Part shown: positions 32,291 through 44,055 of the stretch, piece by piece
Position numbering within the stretch: position 1 is the first letter of the stretch
Layout of the letters: the number at the start of each line of letters is the position of its first letter
Assembly: GCF_017654505.1 (NCBI RefSeq)
Contig: NC_054548.1
Location: forward strand, 34,857,774 to 34,921,773
Source of the DNA: Polyodon spathula
Taxonomy: Eukaryota > Chordata > Actinopteri > Acipenseriformes > Polyodontidae
DNA: 64,000 nt
Direction of reading: 5' to 3'
The notes under the pieces: generated by a model
The model's input: the letters and a program-made list of their open reading frames with translations, nothing else
Databases searched by the model: none
Told to the model about the DNA's origin: nothing
Program-made: the position numbers and the translations under genes

Positions 32291-32953
32291 TGGAGCCACA
32301 ACAGCTTTGGTACAACTTCCCATTCGGTAATGGTTGTCGTTCCACTTGAAAGGGAACATTCCTGAAAAGAATGACAACCATTACCCTTTGAGGTCGTGTC
32401 CCCAACAAACCTTCGATTTCGAAAATGGCGATATGCTTCTGTGAGGACGTCCATCTTCAGCAGGAGGTGGCAGGGACTTCCTCCTCACAGCAGGACCCTG
32501 ACAGGGCAGCTTTTTTATATATGCTCAGTGATTTACTGGTCAGAGAGGCTCTTCCCATTCGGTAATGGTTGTCATTCTTTTCAGGGAACCAGGGCTATGG
32601 TAATAACCTAACGTTAATAGTTCAAAGATGTTTATGTTTTTGAGACTTAGCCGTATTAAAACGTGTTTTTTTTTTTTAAATGTTTGAAGAAGGTTACGGT
32701 TTCGAAAAACTGCCCCAAAGTTTTAAATTGAGTTGTTTTTAATATTCTGATTGGGGGATTTCTTCCAGACAAAGGGGATAAAGAAGTCAAAGGGTATTGT
32801 GCATATTTTAAAAAGTTCTGAGTGAGTGCTGTATTGTTCCTTTTGTGGCCAGACCAAAATAAAGAGCTTATCAACCGGTACCGCGGAATATGACACATCG
32901 GCTAAGTCTTAACGGCACTGTATGTGCTTTTAAAAAAAAATCAACTATTATAT

Positions 32954-33327
32954 TGTAGCAGCGGTGGAACTGGAGAGCCAGTCCTGTCTGGGAACTGCAG
33001 CAGCACTCTCCCAAATAGGGCATCACACAGTAAAAGAGAGCAGAAGGGATTAGAGGGGTGCTAGAAAAGAGGAAGAGTCAGCTCTTCTTAATGAAAAACA
33101 GGGGAGGTATCCGCTCTTTTGTGTCCAACCTCAACTAGAGACAAATGGAACGATGCTGAGAAATAGAAGAGAACTGGATTAGAGAGCATGGCTGCAGCTG
33201 ATAGCAACCGGAGAGTCATATAACAAAGCAGCACTCAATTGCCTGTTGATCAGTTCTGTGTTGGCAAATAAAAATTGAGTTAGCCCTGAATTCCTGTCTC
33301 GCCTTGCTCATTTCGGAGAGCGCTACA
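32954..33327 (+). repeat. 5' LTR of a Ty3/gypsy-like element
   Basis: The 374-base block begins TGTAGCAGCGGTGG, ends GAGAGCGCTACA (5'-TG...CA-3', inverted TGTAGC/GCTACA ends), and has an AATAAA near 33269. One base after it begins TGGTGTTTAGAAGTGGGA, a primer-binding site of the tRNA-Leu type usual in vertebrate gypsy elements. No matching 3' LTR was found downstream. Confidence 0.8.
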
Positions 33328-36200
33328 TTGGTGTTTAGAAGTGGGAGATGGAACGTGAGATCTTGTATATGGAGGGGAGAATAAGGGAGATGGAGGAGGA
33401 GGACCTCGCGCAGTGACGGTGTTGAATGGTGGAAGCAAGCGCAGGTAGGAGAGGTCCAGAGGAGCCTGTACGCAGCAGCAGCAGCCCGGTACAGGGTGAG
33501 TTAGGAGGCTGCAGGTAGAGAAGATGAACATGGCCTGTGGGAGGGGGCAGAAATGGCATGGCAGTGCCGCTGATGGAAAGGAGCACATGGCGCAATGGCA
33601 TTTTGACTCTGGTGCCGCACCATAAAAAACAAGATGGCGGCGCACATTGTGGATATGAGGGAGGGCCCACAACCCCCTACTATACTACCTCTATACCACT
33701 CTAGGGGCGGAGGAACATCAGAGGGAGGCCCGCAACCACCACCGGATATGGCAGTAGGGCTGAATGGCAACCCTATTTACAGATGGATAATAATGAAAAT
33801 AGGCCAATAGAGGGGCTGAATGCTGCTAGCGGGAGAATAGAGAGACCCAGCAGCCACATTAAGATCCCGAGCTTTGACAGTGCCGGGAGCTGCGAGACCA
33901 TTAAGGCCCAAACAGAGCGGATGGCTGGACTCCAGGGCTGGAGTGAGAGGGAGTGCTTGCTTAGGCTAGCAGTGGCACTGAAGGGGGATGCACAGCTGGT
34001 TCTCTTAAACCTTCCCCTTGCCCAACGCAAGAGTTATGCGGCCCTCACCGAGGCGCTTGGATGTTGTTTTGGCTGTCTGACAGACCAAGATGGCCTCAGG
34101 CTGGATTTTAGATGCCGACTGCGCCAGCCTGGAGAGAAACTAGAGAAGCTGGCCTCAACCTGCAGAGAGCAGGAAGACAACGCCTGATACCAGTTTGTCG
34201 AGGCACTCAGGCCAGGCCCCTTGTGGAGCTACCTGAGGTTCCAGAAGCCACAGTCCCTATAGAGTACGCTGCAGATGGCTAGGGACTGCGAGAAGGTGGC
34301 TGAACAGGGAGGGGCCTACAAGCCTCGGGCTCAGGTGCATCAAGCTGCAGCTGAAGAGGGGACAACAACAACCCCGCCATTCCAGACACTAACAACGACA
34401 GACCTGGATGCCCTTTTGCACGCTGTGACTAAGGGGGACTGTGGGCCACGCCGTTCCTTCCCTCATCATTGCTGGACCTGTGGCCAGGCTGGACACCTTC
34501 AATACCAGTGTGCTGGGGCCAACACCCCCCAGGTCCCAGGATCTACAAACCCACCCTCGGGAAACGGCTTGGGGACCATGTAGACGGGACAGCACAGGCC
34601 CCGTCTTACCTCCCTAGGACTGCAATACAAGCAATACATCTACCAACCACCACCAGTCATCCAGCAACCGTCGGGCCTGCCCCTGCTTTTCAATTAACCT
34701 CACCCCCCACAGTAGTCACAGCAGTCGTGGAGTGGACTTCAGTGGGGGATTTTTGCCATGTAGCTGTGCAGGTCGAAGGGGTCTCCTGCACAGCCCTAGT
34801 TGACACAGGGTCAACCGTCAAGCTGGTGCGACCGGATGTCCTCCCTGGAACCGTCCGATTGGAAACCACCTCAGTCCAACTGAAGACAGTGATGGGGGAA
34901 ATTGAGCCAATGAGGGGCAAGTCCACCATGGCTTTCTAGGTTGGTGACTGTTGCACCACCCCGTATGGGTAGCAACAGTCCAGGATCCTTGTATCCTCGG
35001 TCTTGACTTTTTGAGGAGCGTGGGGGGACAGCTGGACAGACCAGGACTCTCCACCTCCAGGGGGACTTTATACTACCTCTGGCTACCCCTGTGGAAGTCA
35101 ACACTAACCCCCCACCTTCAGAGGGAACCTGGGATCCCCGGGCCAGTTTGCTTTCACCAAAACCACTACAGCCGCTGCTGTCGCACCCCGACCTCTGGCG
35201 GCCCCTTTGATCAGCTTTGGACTGGAGGCTAGAGCAGACTCGACCACCTCGGAGTCCACCTTGCGACCGTGGTTAAGGGGGGGGGGGGGGGGGGGGTACG
35301 GGTGGTTGGTCCCCAACAGCAGTCAGCACCACTGGAGATGCTGCTCTAGCTGCAGTGACCGCTGTCTGGAGCTTGTTATTGTGAGGGGCTTAGCCTGGAG
35401 CAACAGGCCCAGCTGTGGGAACTGCTACTAGAGCACCGCTACAGCTTTGCCAACAGCCCTGAGGAAGCCGGCCTGACTCGCCTAGTTGAGCATCAAATCA
35501 GTATGGGGGAGGCCGCTCCCATCAAGCTGGAACCTCGCCGCCTGCCCCTGGCTAGACATGACGCCATTGAAGAACTGCTTAAAGAGATGAAAGAAACTGG
35601 CCTGATTGAGCCCTCGGACAGCCCCTGGTCGGCACCAGTCGTGAAGGTGCCAAAGAAGGATGGGGCTTGACGGCTGTGCGTTGACTACCGTCGCCTCAAT
35701 GAGGTGAAAAAGAAAGTTTCATACCCCCTCCCTCATATCAATGAGTCTCTGGACTTGGTTTCGTCCTGGTTCTCCTCCCTGGACCTCAAAAGCGCCTACT
35801 ACCAGGTGGCCTTGACACCAGCCGCACGTCCCAAGACAGCTTTCTCCACTGGCAGGTCAACGTAATGCTGTTTGGGCTTTGCAACGCACCTACAATGTTC
35901 GAGTGGCTCATGGAAAGGGTCTTGGTCGATGTACCGCCTCAAGAGTGCCTGGTGTACTTGGACGATCTGCAGGTCCATGGAGCCACGTTCCAGACAGCCC
36001 TTACAGCCTTGCGCCGAGTTCTCCAAAAAGTGACAGCGTCAGGACTCAGGCTCCACCCCGAGAAGTGCCGGTTCCTGTGGAGGGAGGTCACCTTCTTGGG
36101 ACACCGTGTGGGAGGAGAAGGGATCAGCACTGAACCGGGAAAAGTAACCGCTGTCCAGGAGTGGCCTACACTAACAGACCCACATCAACTCTGAGGGTTC
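33328..36200 (+). mobile_element. Ty3/gypsy-like internal region, 3' truncated
   Basis: The region follows the LTR and primer site. Gag runs from about 33783 (MDNNENRPIEGLNAASGRIE, a capsid-like segment, stop at 34185) into a CCHC knuckle CWTCGQAGHLQYQC near 34469-34510. An aspartic protease DTGS motif (TALVDTGSTVKLVRPDV) lies near 34795. Reverse transcriptase spans about 35500-36190, with VKVPKKDGA then a stop, RLCVDYRRLNEVKKKVSYPL, SLDLKSAYYQVALTP, MLFGLCNAPTMFEWLMERVL and CLVYLDDLQVHG (YLDD), ending TFLGHRVGGEGI. RNase H, integrase and the 3' LTR are missing. Stops, frameshifts and a run of about 19 G (35278-35296) break the frames. It is an inactive fragment. Confidence 0.88.
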
Positions 36201-37919
36201 CCGTCCCTGCGATGAAACAAACAACCTTACAATTTGCAGGCCCACTGTCCTGCTACATCTGTTACTATATATATGACAATTTTTTTATTACTCTGTTACA
36301 AGCGAGTCTGAATATTAAGTTTCATTCATTGTGTTGGGTTTGAAAAATAATCGGACTGACGAGCACAAATAAAAGCTGTAAACCGGATTCATTCTCCTGC
36401 TTCTTTTTGAAACCTCGAAACCGCTCGGGTGCTACCCATATATTTGACACTGTTTTTTTTTTCCAACATAAGCTGGCCAAATAAATGAGGTTGGACATTG
36501 CACTAGCTTGTGCTTTAAAAAATGTTATTGCCGATTTAAGCAAATTAGAAAAACAGTAAGAATAACAAGCTGCACTGTTTTTTAAAATCTTTAACTCCGT
36601 TAACCTGTTCTGCAGTCCTACAGTATCTATACCAATTTCTAACACCATTTCCATCACTTCACACCAACTTAAATCAATTATTAATACTGACTGTTAAGCT
36701 TCTAAACACGCACTTACTATCATATACTCAAAGGGCATTCAACGTATTTCATAGGGTATATTGGCAAAAGAAAAATCTGCACTCTAAACCTTAAACTTTT
36801 GAATATCATATGGTGCTCAGATCAGTGGGAAGAATGGATGTTAAACCAGCCAAGCATGTCTCCTCAAATGAAATGCAACTAAATCCTGTATTTTTGATAC
36901 TGGTGCAAGACCCGAACGACTCCTTTTCACCCCCATCATAGCCTTGTTTACCTGTGTATCTGAAAACTGTCTTTGGTAAGCAAAACCATTCATTCTCATC
37001 AGAATATTAAAATAAGTTTTCATATTTAGAGTACATTAAGCAGGCAGATGTGGTTTTCTGCTTTCCTTGCAGACACTTTTTCAAAAGGTCAAAAGACCCC
37101 GGTTTCTGAAAATGGAGTGAAGGACTGGAAAAATCTAAAGAAAAAACTTCAGAAACATTCATAATCTGGTGTTCTGAAAGGTGACATTTGTTCAAACAGT
37201 CGAAGGAAGTATTCTGACTGTAGTATCACACGCAGTCATCAAATTCTTACAAAATGTGGTGTGTTAAAGCAGTATGTTATGAAAATATTTCAGAACAATT
37301 TCTTGTGAGGCTTTGGGCCTATCTAATAGACAGCAGTGGATCGAAACACTGCCTTCATTTATACATGTGATCCTTCTTGAGGTTTTTATTCTTCACATTT
37401 TCAGACAAAAATAAACTAGACTAACATGCACAGTTGGATTCATTTCATAACACTGAGAAATTAAACCTCTTAGGACAGATCTACAAATGTGGGGTTGCTC
37501 ATCCATTGTGCACTATGGGGTATGGGCTTTTCCTCTAGTGCAACAATAAAAGTTTAAAACATAATATAATATAGATGAGGATTTATTTTATATGGCTTCA
37601 GAAGAACTACAACACAGTTCAAAGCGATTTCTCATCTTCCGGCTCCAAATCAGCAATATACATCCACAACTAGGGTTGCCAACTACTTTTACAAAAACCT
37701 GCCCAAAACCAGCTTAATCAAGAGAGTAAGTTGTGACATCACATCTGATGTTGTTCCCCATTGTAACAAGCAACTGCACTGTTTACAATTGTAGCTTTTA
37801 TTGTTTTATGTGCTTAATATTATTAAACATTCACTTGAAATACAAATCAATCGATTATTCCTTTTTTTTTTTTTTTAATCAGGTAAAACCCTTCAGAACA
37901 AATTCTCATTTGCAATAAC
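36201..37919. other. Intergenic DNA between the gypsy fragment and SOD1
   Basis: AT-rich, no domain-bearing frames, no repeats recognised with confidence. There is a poly(T) run near 37861-37877. Confidence 0.5.
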
Positions 37920-38132
37920 ACCTGTTACCACACTGTGTCTTTAAGAAAGTGCATTCCACACGCTCCATTTACACCTATTACGCCTGCGCGTAGGCGTAGT
38001 CTATTCAAAACCCTGACGATTGGCTGTGCGCAGCTGAAGGTTGAACTTGCTGGTTTAGTTTATACAGTATTGTTTTTCAGAGACATTTGAACGTTGCTAG
38101 GCGAAGTTGCACTGGAACTGCAGTCCGAAAAT
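37920..38132 (+). promoter_or_regulatory. sod1: SOD1 proximal promoter and 5' UTR
   Basis: The 210 bases before the SOD1 ATG are less AT-rich than their surroundings. A near-perfect palindrome, TACGCCTGCGCGTAGGCGTA, lies at about 37979-37998 and contains an NRF1-like GCGC core. An inverted CCAAT box (GATTGGCT) is near 38019. TTTATACAGT near 38058 could serve as a weak TATA-like element. The site assignments are by motif only. Confidence 0.45.
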
Positions 38133-39397
38133 ATGGTGTTGAAAGCTGTTTGCGTTCTGAAAGGCTCCGGCGACGTCTGCGGCACAGTACATTTTGTGCA
38201 AGAGGTAAAATATTAATAAGAATATAAACAAGAACAAACGTCTGATGTTTTGAGTGCATGGCCTACAAACTAAAGAGCCTTTCATTTCTTGGATAATGTG
38301 TCCACACGAGAGCAGCCCAGTACCTGTTTTGTAATTCGTTTAGAGAAAAGTAATGTTATGTGGTTTTATGTACTAGTTTGCAGGTTCCACCCAGTCATAC
38401 TGGACCACGATCCGTGTGCTCGGGAGTGTTTTGGAATTGGCCTTTTATTTTATTTTTATTTTTTACATTTATTAATTAAAGGGATCGTTTTTTGTTATTT
38501 TTAAACTATTTCCAAAAAAAAAAAAAAGAAAAAAAAATGCATGGATGTTTTCAACAGTATTACATCTGTAACTCGTGTAAATGAACTCGGACTTTGAGTT
38601 ATGAAAGCATCAAACCTGTTTAATTGTGCATAGTTAGTATTGTTGTATCGCAATAATTTGTATGACTCGGGAGTCGTGCACTCTTAACATCTATGTCACG
38701 CCCACTGGATTATGTTACATAATTTAGACTTTGGGTCAAAGATCAAAAGCTCTAAATCGTAGTCAAAACGCATTTATCGCACAATATCCTTATTTGTAAA
38801 ATTAGACATACCGGGATTGTGCAATGATATTGTCCGGTCAGGGGATGGATCTTAAGTGGAATTTTGCTGAGTCATTTTAGAAAACGGTAATACGACGTAC
38901 CCACAAAATAAACGTTTTTTTTGTGTGTATGGTGCAATCAATCATATGATGTCGGAGACGTTCAAAGTATTCGGAAACACCTGTCTGTTGCATAAGCTTT
39001 TTTTTTTTGGGGGGGGGGGGTTACAGTTTGATGTCTTAAATTATGATGGTTGTAAGTTGTTAATGAATACATATAAGCAGGTGTTAAACACATACATTGT
39101 AAATCAGATATTTGCTTCAATTTAGTTAACAAATCTGCGCATTACAAAACCTCAACAGTCAGTATTAGCATGCTAACTCGCATTTTGTTTTGACAGGAGA
39201 ATGGACCAGTGAAGTTAACGGGGCAAATAACAGGTTTAACTCCTGGAGAGCATGGCTTTCATGTTCATGCATTTGGAGACAACACCAATGGTATTTATCC
39301 TTATTTCTCATGACAGAAACTTGCAACAGCAGACATCTAGGCAGCTGTTGATGCTGGAAACATCTTGGCTGCTATTGAGTTATTTGCAAAATAAGCT

Positions 39398-39444
<47 letters not shown>

Positions 39445-42142
39445 TTAGAAATATATCCACAAATACTGCATTTTTCACAAATACTCTGACAGGTTTGTTC
39501 ATACGGCATGTATGTCTGGGAAGTATGTCACAACATTTTAGTAAGTAAATTCCATACTAAAATCATTTGTAATAGATACATCAGTTACAACAGCACTAAT
39601 TGTGAACAATTAATATTGTGGAATGAGACCTGAAGTGAGCATTCTGCATCCTTCAGAGTCCAGAGGGAAAACTGAAAAATTAGAAATTTGTGCATTCTAA
39701 TAATTTTTTACATTTTTTTTTAAAAATTACTTATAGGTTGTGTGAGTGCTGGTCCTCACTTCAACCCACATGCTAAAACTCATGGTGCACCGCAAGATGA
39801 AGTTAGGTGAGGTTAATCTGTGTAAACCATGTACAAATATAATTTTTTTTTGTCATGTTTGAGTCTTGATTTTTTTGTCATGCTTTGTCTTTGCGTAATG
39901 TTATATAGTTACAGTACATTAAGACTGTATCTTTACAAATGTATCTCTCTGTGTACTTGCAGGCATGTGGGAGATCTTGGTAATGTAGTAGCTGGAGATG
40001 ATAAGGTGGCAGTCATTAATATTGAGGACAAACTTATAAGTCTGTCAGGACCTCATTCAATCATAGGTCGAACTATGGTGGTAAGTAAAAAGGCCGACCC
40101 ATATCATCGCCACCTGTATAAACTGTTGTACAAAAATGTAATCGTACTGTATGTTTAGCTGGCTACTATGACAGTGTTTATAGTTCATTTGAGTTTGAAT
40201 TATCCTAATTACATTGTCATACGCCATGTAGGACCAGTTTGTTACCTGTCCCTTAGCTCGCAGTATAACTGTGGAGGACTGTATTAAGTTACTTATTGCA
40301 GGACGTTTTTAACACAACTTACATCTGAGGATCCTTTTTCAAAATAAAACAAGCAGAAAAAAGGTAAAATACACATACTGTATTTCCTCTTTTTGATTGG
40401 TTTGGAACCGTGATTAAACATAGCTTGAAAAATAACATTCAAGGTCCTTTACCAGAGATTAAAGCCCTCGTATTGACCAATCAGGTTAAAGGAAATCGCA
40501 GCTCCATTTTGTAATGTACCTTAAATTGATTCTGGCTTTCAGCACGTGCATGTATCCAATGGGAATTAAAGTTGCTGTAACTAACTAAATAATGGAATTA
40601 TTATGCACTGTTAACACTTTCATTCACTATGTATCGCAAATGTGCAGTTTTGAAAGAAACACGTGTTAAAATAAACATTTATTTTTAAAGGACATCTGGT
40701 ACTACACAAGGTTAAATACATTTATAGGTTTTCTTGTCTTGCCTTCCAGGAAATCTCTTGCTGCTTCACATCCTAGGTCAAAGCATCTTACTGGCTACAA
40801 TGCATGTCAGTCATTGGGGGAAGCAGGTGGTTGATTACTGACAGGAATGAAGGGCCAGAAGTGGTGGGGACAATTTAACTTTTCAGAAGAAATGACCAAG
40901 AAAGTACAAGACTATCAGAAAGCAATGCTTGCAGACAGATTTATTTAACAACCAGATATCACATTTTTGAAAATGAAAATACATATTTGCTCATGTGTTT
41001 CTTTCAATGTAGCAAGAGATTGTGTTTGTTACAATCACATGAACTACTTGTGGAAGGATTGTTTTGTTCTTTGTTTAGCTTCTCAGGTGTGACGAGACAT
41101 GAAGTGATTAAAATACAATATTGAAAAGTTGCGTAAATAAGAAGCAGGATCAGAAGAAAAGATTTTGAACAGTGAAACCTGAAACAACGATACCATAGTC
41201 TCCATCATCAATCGTGCATATGTACACTTGAGTAGAAAATGTTTGAATGCACATTTTTTGTTTCCTTCACTCCCTCCTCTATATATGATAGTAGAGGCTC
41301 ACGAAAGTGACATTTTTACATATAATATGAAGAATGAAGAATACCTAGGGGGCGATGTAAGGATATGCGCAAAGTGGTTTGCAGGTGCAAGACCTCCATG
41401 ATTCTGCCGGAAATTGTGTTTGGCAGTTGTAAAGTCTGATTTTACCGGCCGCTAAATATGTAAAATATGGGGCTCCCGAGTGGCACAGCCAGTGCAGGAT
41501 GCGCCTTATACTCTCATCGTCGCCGTTTGGATCCAGGCTACTCCTTTACTGACCGAGGACAGGCGCTCCCAGGGGGCGGCACACAATTGGCTGAGTGCTG
41601 CCCGGGGGCAGGAAGGGCTGCGCATCACCGACCCGTGTGGTCTGGCTGGGCGCCTGTAGGATTGCCTGTAAGGTGCCCAGGGCTGCGTTGTCCTCCGACG
41701 CTGTTGCTCTGGGTGGCTGCATGTTGAGTCTGCAGTGTGTAAAGAAGTGGTTGGTTGACGGCACACACTTCGGAGGACAGCGTGTGTTTGTCTTTGCCCC
41801 TCCCAAGTTGGTGTAGGGGTGGTAGCGTGGGCTGAGCCTAAAAATAATTGGGCATTACTAAATTGGGGAGAAAACAGTAAAAAATAATTGGTGACCAGTA
41901 AATTTAAATTTCTGGATGTCATGCTAAAAAGGGCAGGCCTATTCATATAATTTTCTAAGGATACTAGCATAACTGATGTTGGCTGGCTTTTCCAAACATT
42001 TTACTGGATATTTTGTTTCTCATTATTTTAGATCCACGAGAAAGCTGACGATCTGGGCAAAGGAGGAAATGACGAGAGCCTGGTGACTGGCAATGCTGGT
42101 GGTCGCTTGGCATGCGGAGTAATTGGAATTGCTCAAAGCTAA
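38133..42142 (+). CDS. sod1: SOD1, cytosolic Cu/Zn superoxide dismutase (5 exons, complete)
   Basis: SOD1 converts superoxide to oxygen and hydrogen peroxide in the cytosol as a homodimer. Exons: 38133-38204, 39197-39290, 39737-39806, 39963-40080, 42032-42142 (TAA). All borders are GT-AG with consistent phases. The product is 154 residues, and the five-exon layout matches vertebrate SOD1. Counting from Met, the copper ligands are His46, His48, His63 and His120 ([19 protein letters not shown]). The zinc ligands are His63, His71, His80 and Asp83 ([20 protein letters not shown]). The disulfide pair is Cys57/Cys146, and the active-site Arg is 143 in [16 protein letters not shown]. There is no signal peptide, which separates it from extracellular SOD3. 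Every catalytic residue is present, so the gene looks functional. The start is the only ATG giving the [11 protein letters not shown] family N-terminus. Intron 4 carries a SINE. Confidence 0.98.
39401..39446. repeat. (ATT)n microsatellite in SOD1 intron 2
   Basis: About 15 uninterrupted ATT units. Confidence 0.95.
41468..41908 (+). mobile_element. tRNA-derived SINE in SOD1 intron 4
   Basis: The block begins GGGGCTCCCGAGTGGCACAG (A-box-like GAGTGGC) and has a mutated B box (CGTTTGGATCCAGG) about 50 bases in. It continues through a GC-rich body (GTGGTCTGGCTGGGCGCCTG, TCGGAGGACAGCGTGTG) to an AATTGGGC / AATAATTGG tail. The GC content contrasts sharply with the flanking intron. I remember this family as abundant in sturgeon and paddlefish genomes, but that is recollection. 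It is in the same orientation as SOD1. Confidence 0.8.
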
Positions 42143-42480
42143 TCTTCAGTGTTTCTGTCTTCATTCCAACTAGTGGCACTTATACTAGAATGTAGTAGAC
42201 ATTAAAGGGCAATATCAAAGCCCACTACAAAGTAAAGCACTTGCTGATTTAATGTGGTTATTCTTTAATGAAAAAAAATTGTTTTGCGTGCTAGAAATCA
42301 CTACTAATAAACCATAAAATAGCTGTGTAAGTGCCATCTGACAATGTCACAGATTTATATTGTTACAGCCTGTTCAAGTTAATTGCTGTTATGCCATGAA
42401 ATGTTGCAGCATTTACTTAACATTGAATGTATGTTTGATATGTATTTTGCTGTACGGAGTAACCAAATAAACTGGTTCAA
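42143..42480 (+). promoter_or_regulatory. sod1: SOD1 3' UTR with poly(A) signal
   Basis: AT-rich 3' UTR after the SOD1 stop, with a canonical AATAAA at 42466-42471 in the context AACCAAATAAACTGG. Confidence 0.75.
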
Positions 42481-42731
42481 CTGGTTAAAATGTTAATTCA
42501 ATAACTCTTTGTTTCTAGAAAAGGGATCAACTTTGTGGTGCATGCTGAACAGAGAAAGTAGCATACTAAATCACTTTAATGCCATTCATCTCAGCAGACA
42601 ATTGACATGCTTGGCTTTGTAGTGGATTTATTTATTCTTCAGGATTCAGGTTTATTATCAGCTCTAGATATTTTAATCAATGTATACAATGGAAGAGTCT
42701 AGAAGAGACTGTTGTAGAAAGATGGGTTACA

Positions 42732-42986
42732 TTAGATTTTATACAGTGTTACAAGTTCATTTTGTGATAAGTCCTTTTGTTTATTAAATGTGGTTCCAGC
42801 TGTGCTGAAGCCTACCAGAACCGATTGTTCTGGGCAGTTCTTTCCTGGGGACAGGGTGTAAATCCTTTGATCTGATGGGGTGTCGACTGTGGTGTAACTT
42901 CTCTCCTGTCTCAGGCAATCCTCCGTTATCACAGCACAAGGTAGAATCAGAACAGAGACAGTCTCAGAGTTGTCAAAGTTGGTGTC
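42732..42986 (-). CDS. Possible terminal exon of an unidentified minus-strand gene
   Basis: The minus strand has a pyrimidine-rich acceptor, CCCCCATCCCCAG, immediately before an open frame of 84 codons (starting DTNFDNSETVSVLILPCAVI and ending in LVTLYKI and TAA). An overlapping pair of AATAAA signals lies 96-105 bases past the stop (42627-42636 read on the minus strand). The composition is richer in GC than its flanks, and the frame contains TVDTPSDQRIYTLSPGKNCP. I do not recognise the protein. It would converge tail-to-tail with SOD1. No upstream exon was found in the repeat-rich DNA beyond 43 kb, so it could equally be a retained fragment or chance. Confidence 0.3.
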   Translation of the reverse strand, partial: DTNFDNSETVSVLILPCAVITEDCLRQERSYTTVDTPSDQRIYTLSPGKNCPEQSVLVGFSTAGTTFNKQKDLSQNELVTLYKI

Positions 42987-42989
42987 CTG

Positions 42990-44055
42990 GGGATGGGGGA
43001 ACATTCTTGTTCACAAGCCCAAATCGCCAGCTGCAGCTGATGCAATCACTGTTTGCTACAGTCTCAGTCATGTTCAATTTAAATGTATATAGAAATGCAG
43101 GATGCACACGTAACACACAAGATTTAAAGTTCATCAGAATTAAATAATTTTACACTTCAGCTTATAGGAGGCCCTGAATGACTGGGATGTTAAAGTCAAT
43201 ATAGAACATAACACGTGGAAGAGTAAAACATTGAAGTAATGCTGCAACAGTGTGGCACATTAGCACTTTTATGTCTTGTGTGGAGGTGTTTCATTTAAAC
43301 CACTTTTAAAAGGGGGCATAGCAATCACAACAGGAATTATCTGGCAGAGTGCAGTTCAAGGGATGTTGTCTGATATTCCTTCCATTTTTATAACAGTTAA
43401 TAGGTACTAATAATAAAAGCCATATAAAAAAAAGTGGCCTGGAACCATTGTGAAAAGTATGGTCCCAAATTGGCAAGTACCAGATAATGCCAAGTCAATG
43501 CCCAGCTCCTTGGGTAGTCAAGGGAGGCACTGCCACCTCTAAAATTTAAGCAAGCAATAAAAAAAAAAAAAAAAAAATTATTTGCATAAATATTACTTAT
43601 TTTGCTCGCAAGATGCTCCACAAACGTGGTTGAGTGCAGTTAGAATCAGTTGACAGAAAATCTTGCTTCTTTGTTCTGTAGCCCTACTGCTTCCCATACA
43701 GTCACTGGAGGATAAGGGAGAGTCTGCCTACTCCTGCAGAGTGATTAGCCAACCATATTTTTCTACTTTCTCAATGTCAAAAAAAAAAAAAAATACAGGA
43801 GGCGGATCTCCTTACACTGTGTCTGCCAGACATTGGTCTTAACCTTTGCTTAAATTCTTAACGTGCAGTGATCGCGTGGAAGGCGGAGTAGAGAGAACGA
43901 GAAGTGGTGAACGACGATATCGGTAATTCTTATTTAATTTTTTTTTTAAATAAGTAAATTATTAAATGTCAATATTTTGGAGTAATCAAACATACATATG
44001 TGTAAAACTGCTTGATTTCAAATGTGCCTGTCTTGGTTTTCTGTCATTTCTGTAT
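42990..44055. other. Intergenic DNA downstream of SOD1
   Basis: No recognisable gene. Poly(A) tracts occur near 43559-43577 and 43780-43793. A short GC-richer block at 43798-43920 has no identified content. Confidence 0.45.

Larger units (their letters stand above)
28436..32600 (+). mobile_element. DIRS-type tyrosine-recombinase retrotransposon, decayed
   Basis: In order: a gag-like region (about 28449-29500, RRFEDLAQTVKAQQTMLETL and LWLTQAKVIETEKL), reverse transcriptase (29634 to about 30600), RNase H (about 30630-31100) and tyrosine recombinase (about 31390-32290), followed by terminal repeats. At 32317-32339 and 32551-32573 the string CTTCCCATTCGGTAATGGTT recurs directly, and 32359-32385 is the reverse complement of 32561-32587, the sort of inverted and complementary junction region used by DIRS elements, which lack ordinary LTRs and an integrase. 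Frameshifts and stops interrupt gag, RT-RH and recombinase. The 5' inverted repeat is not found. GC content is clearly higher than the surrounding DNA. Confidence 0.9.

Noticed and set aside
33280..33770. Overlapping minus-strand frames of 89-130 codons
   Set aside because: They are antisense to the gypsy LTR-gag leader and show no domain.
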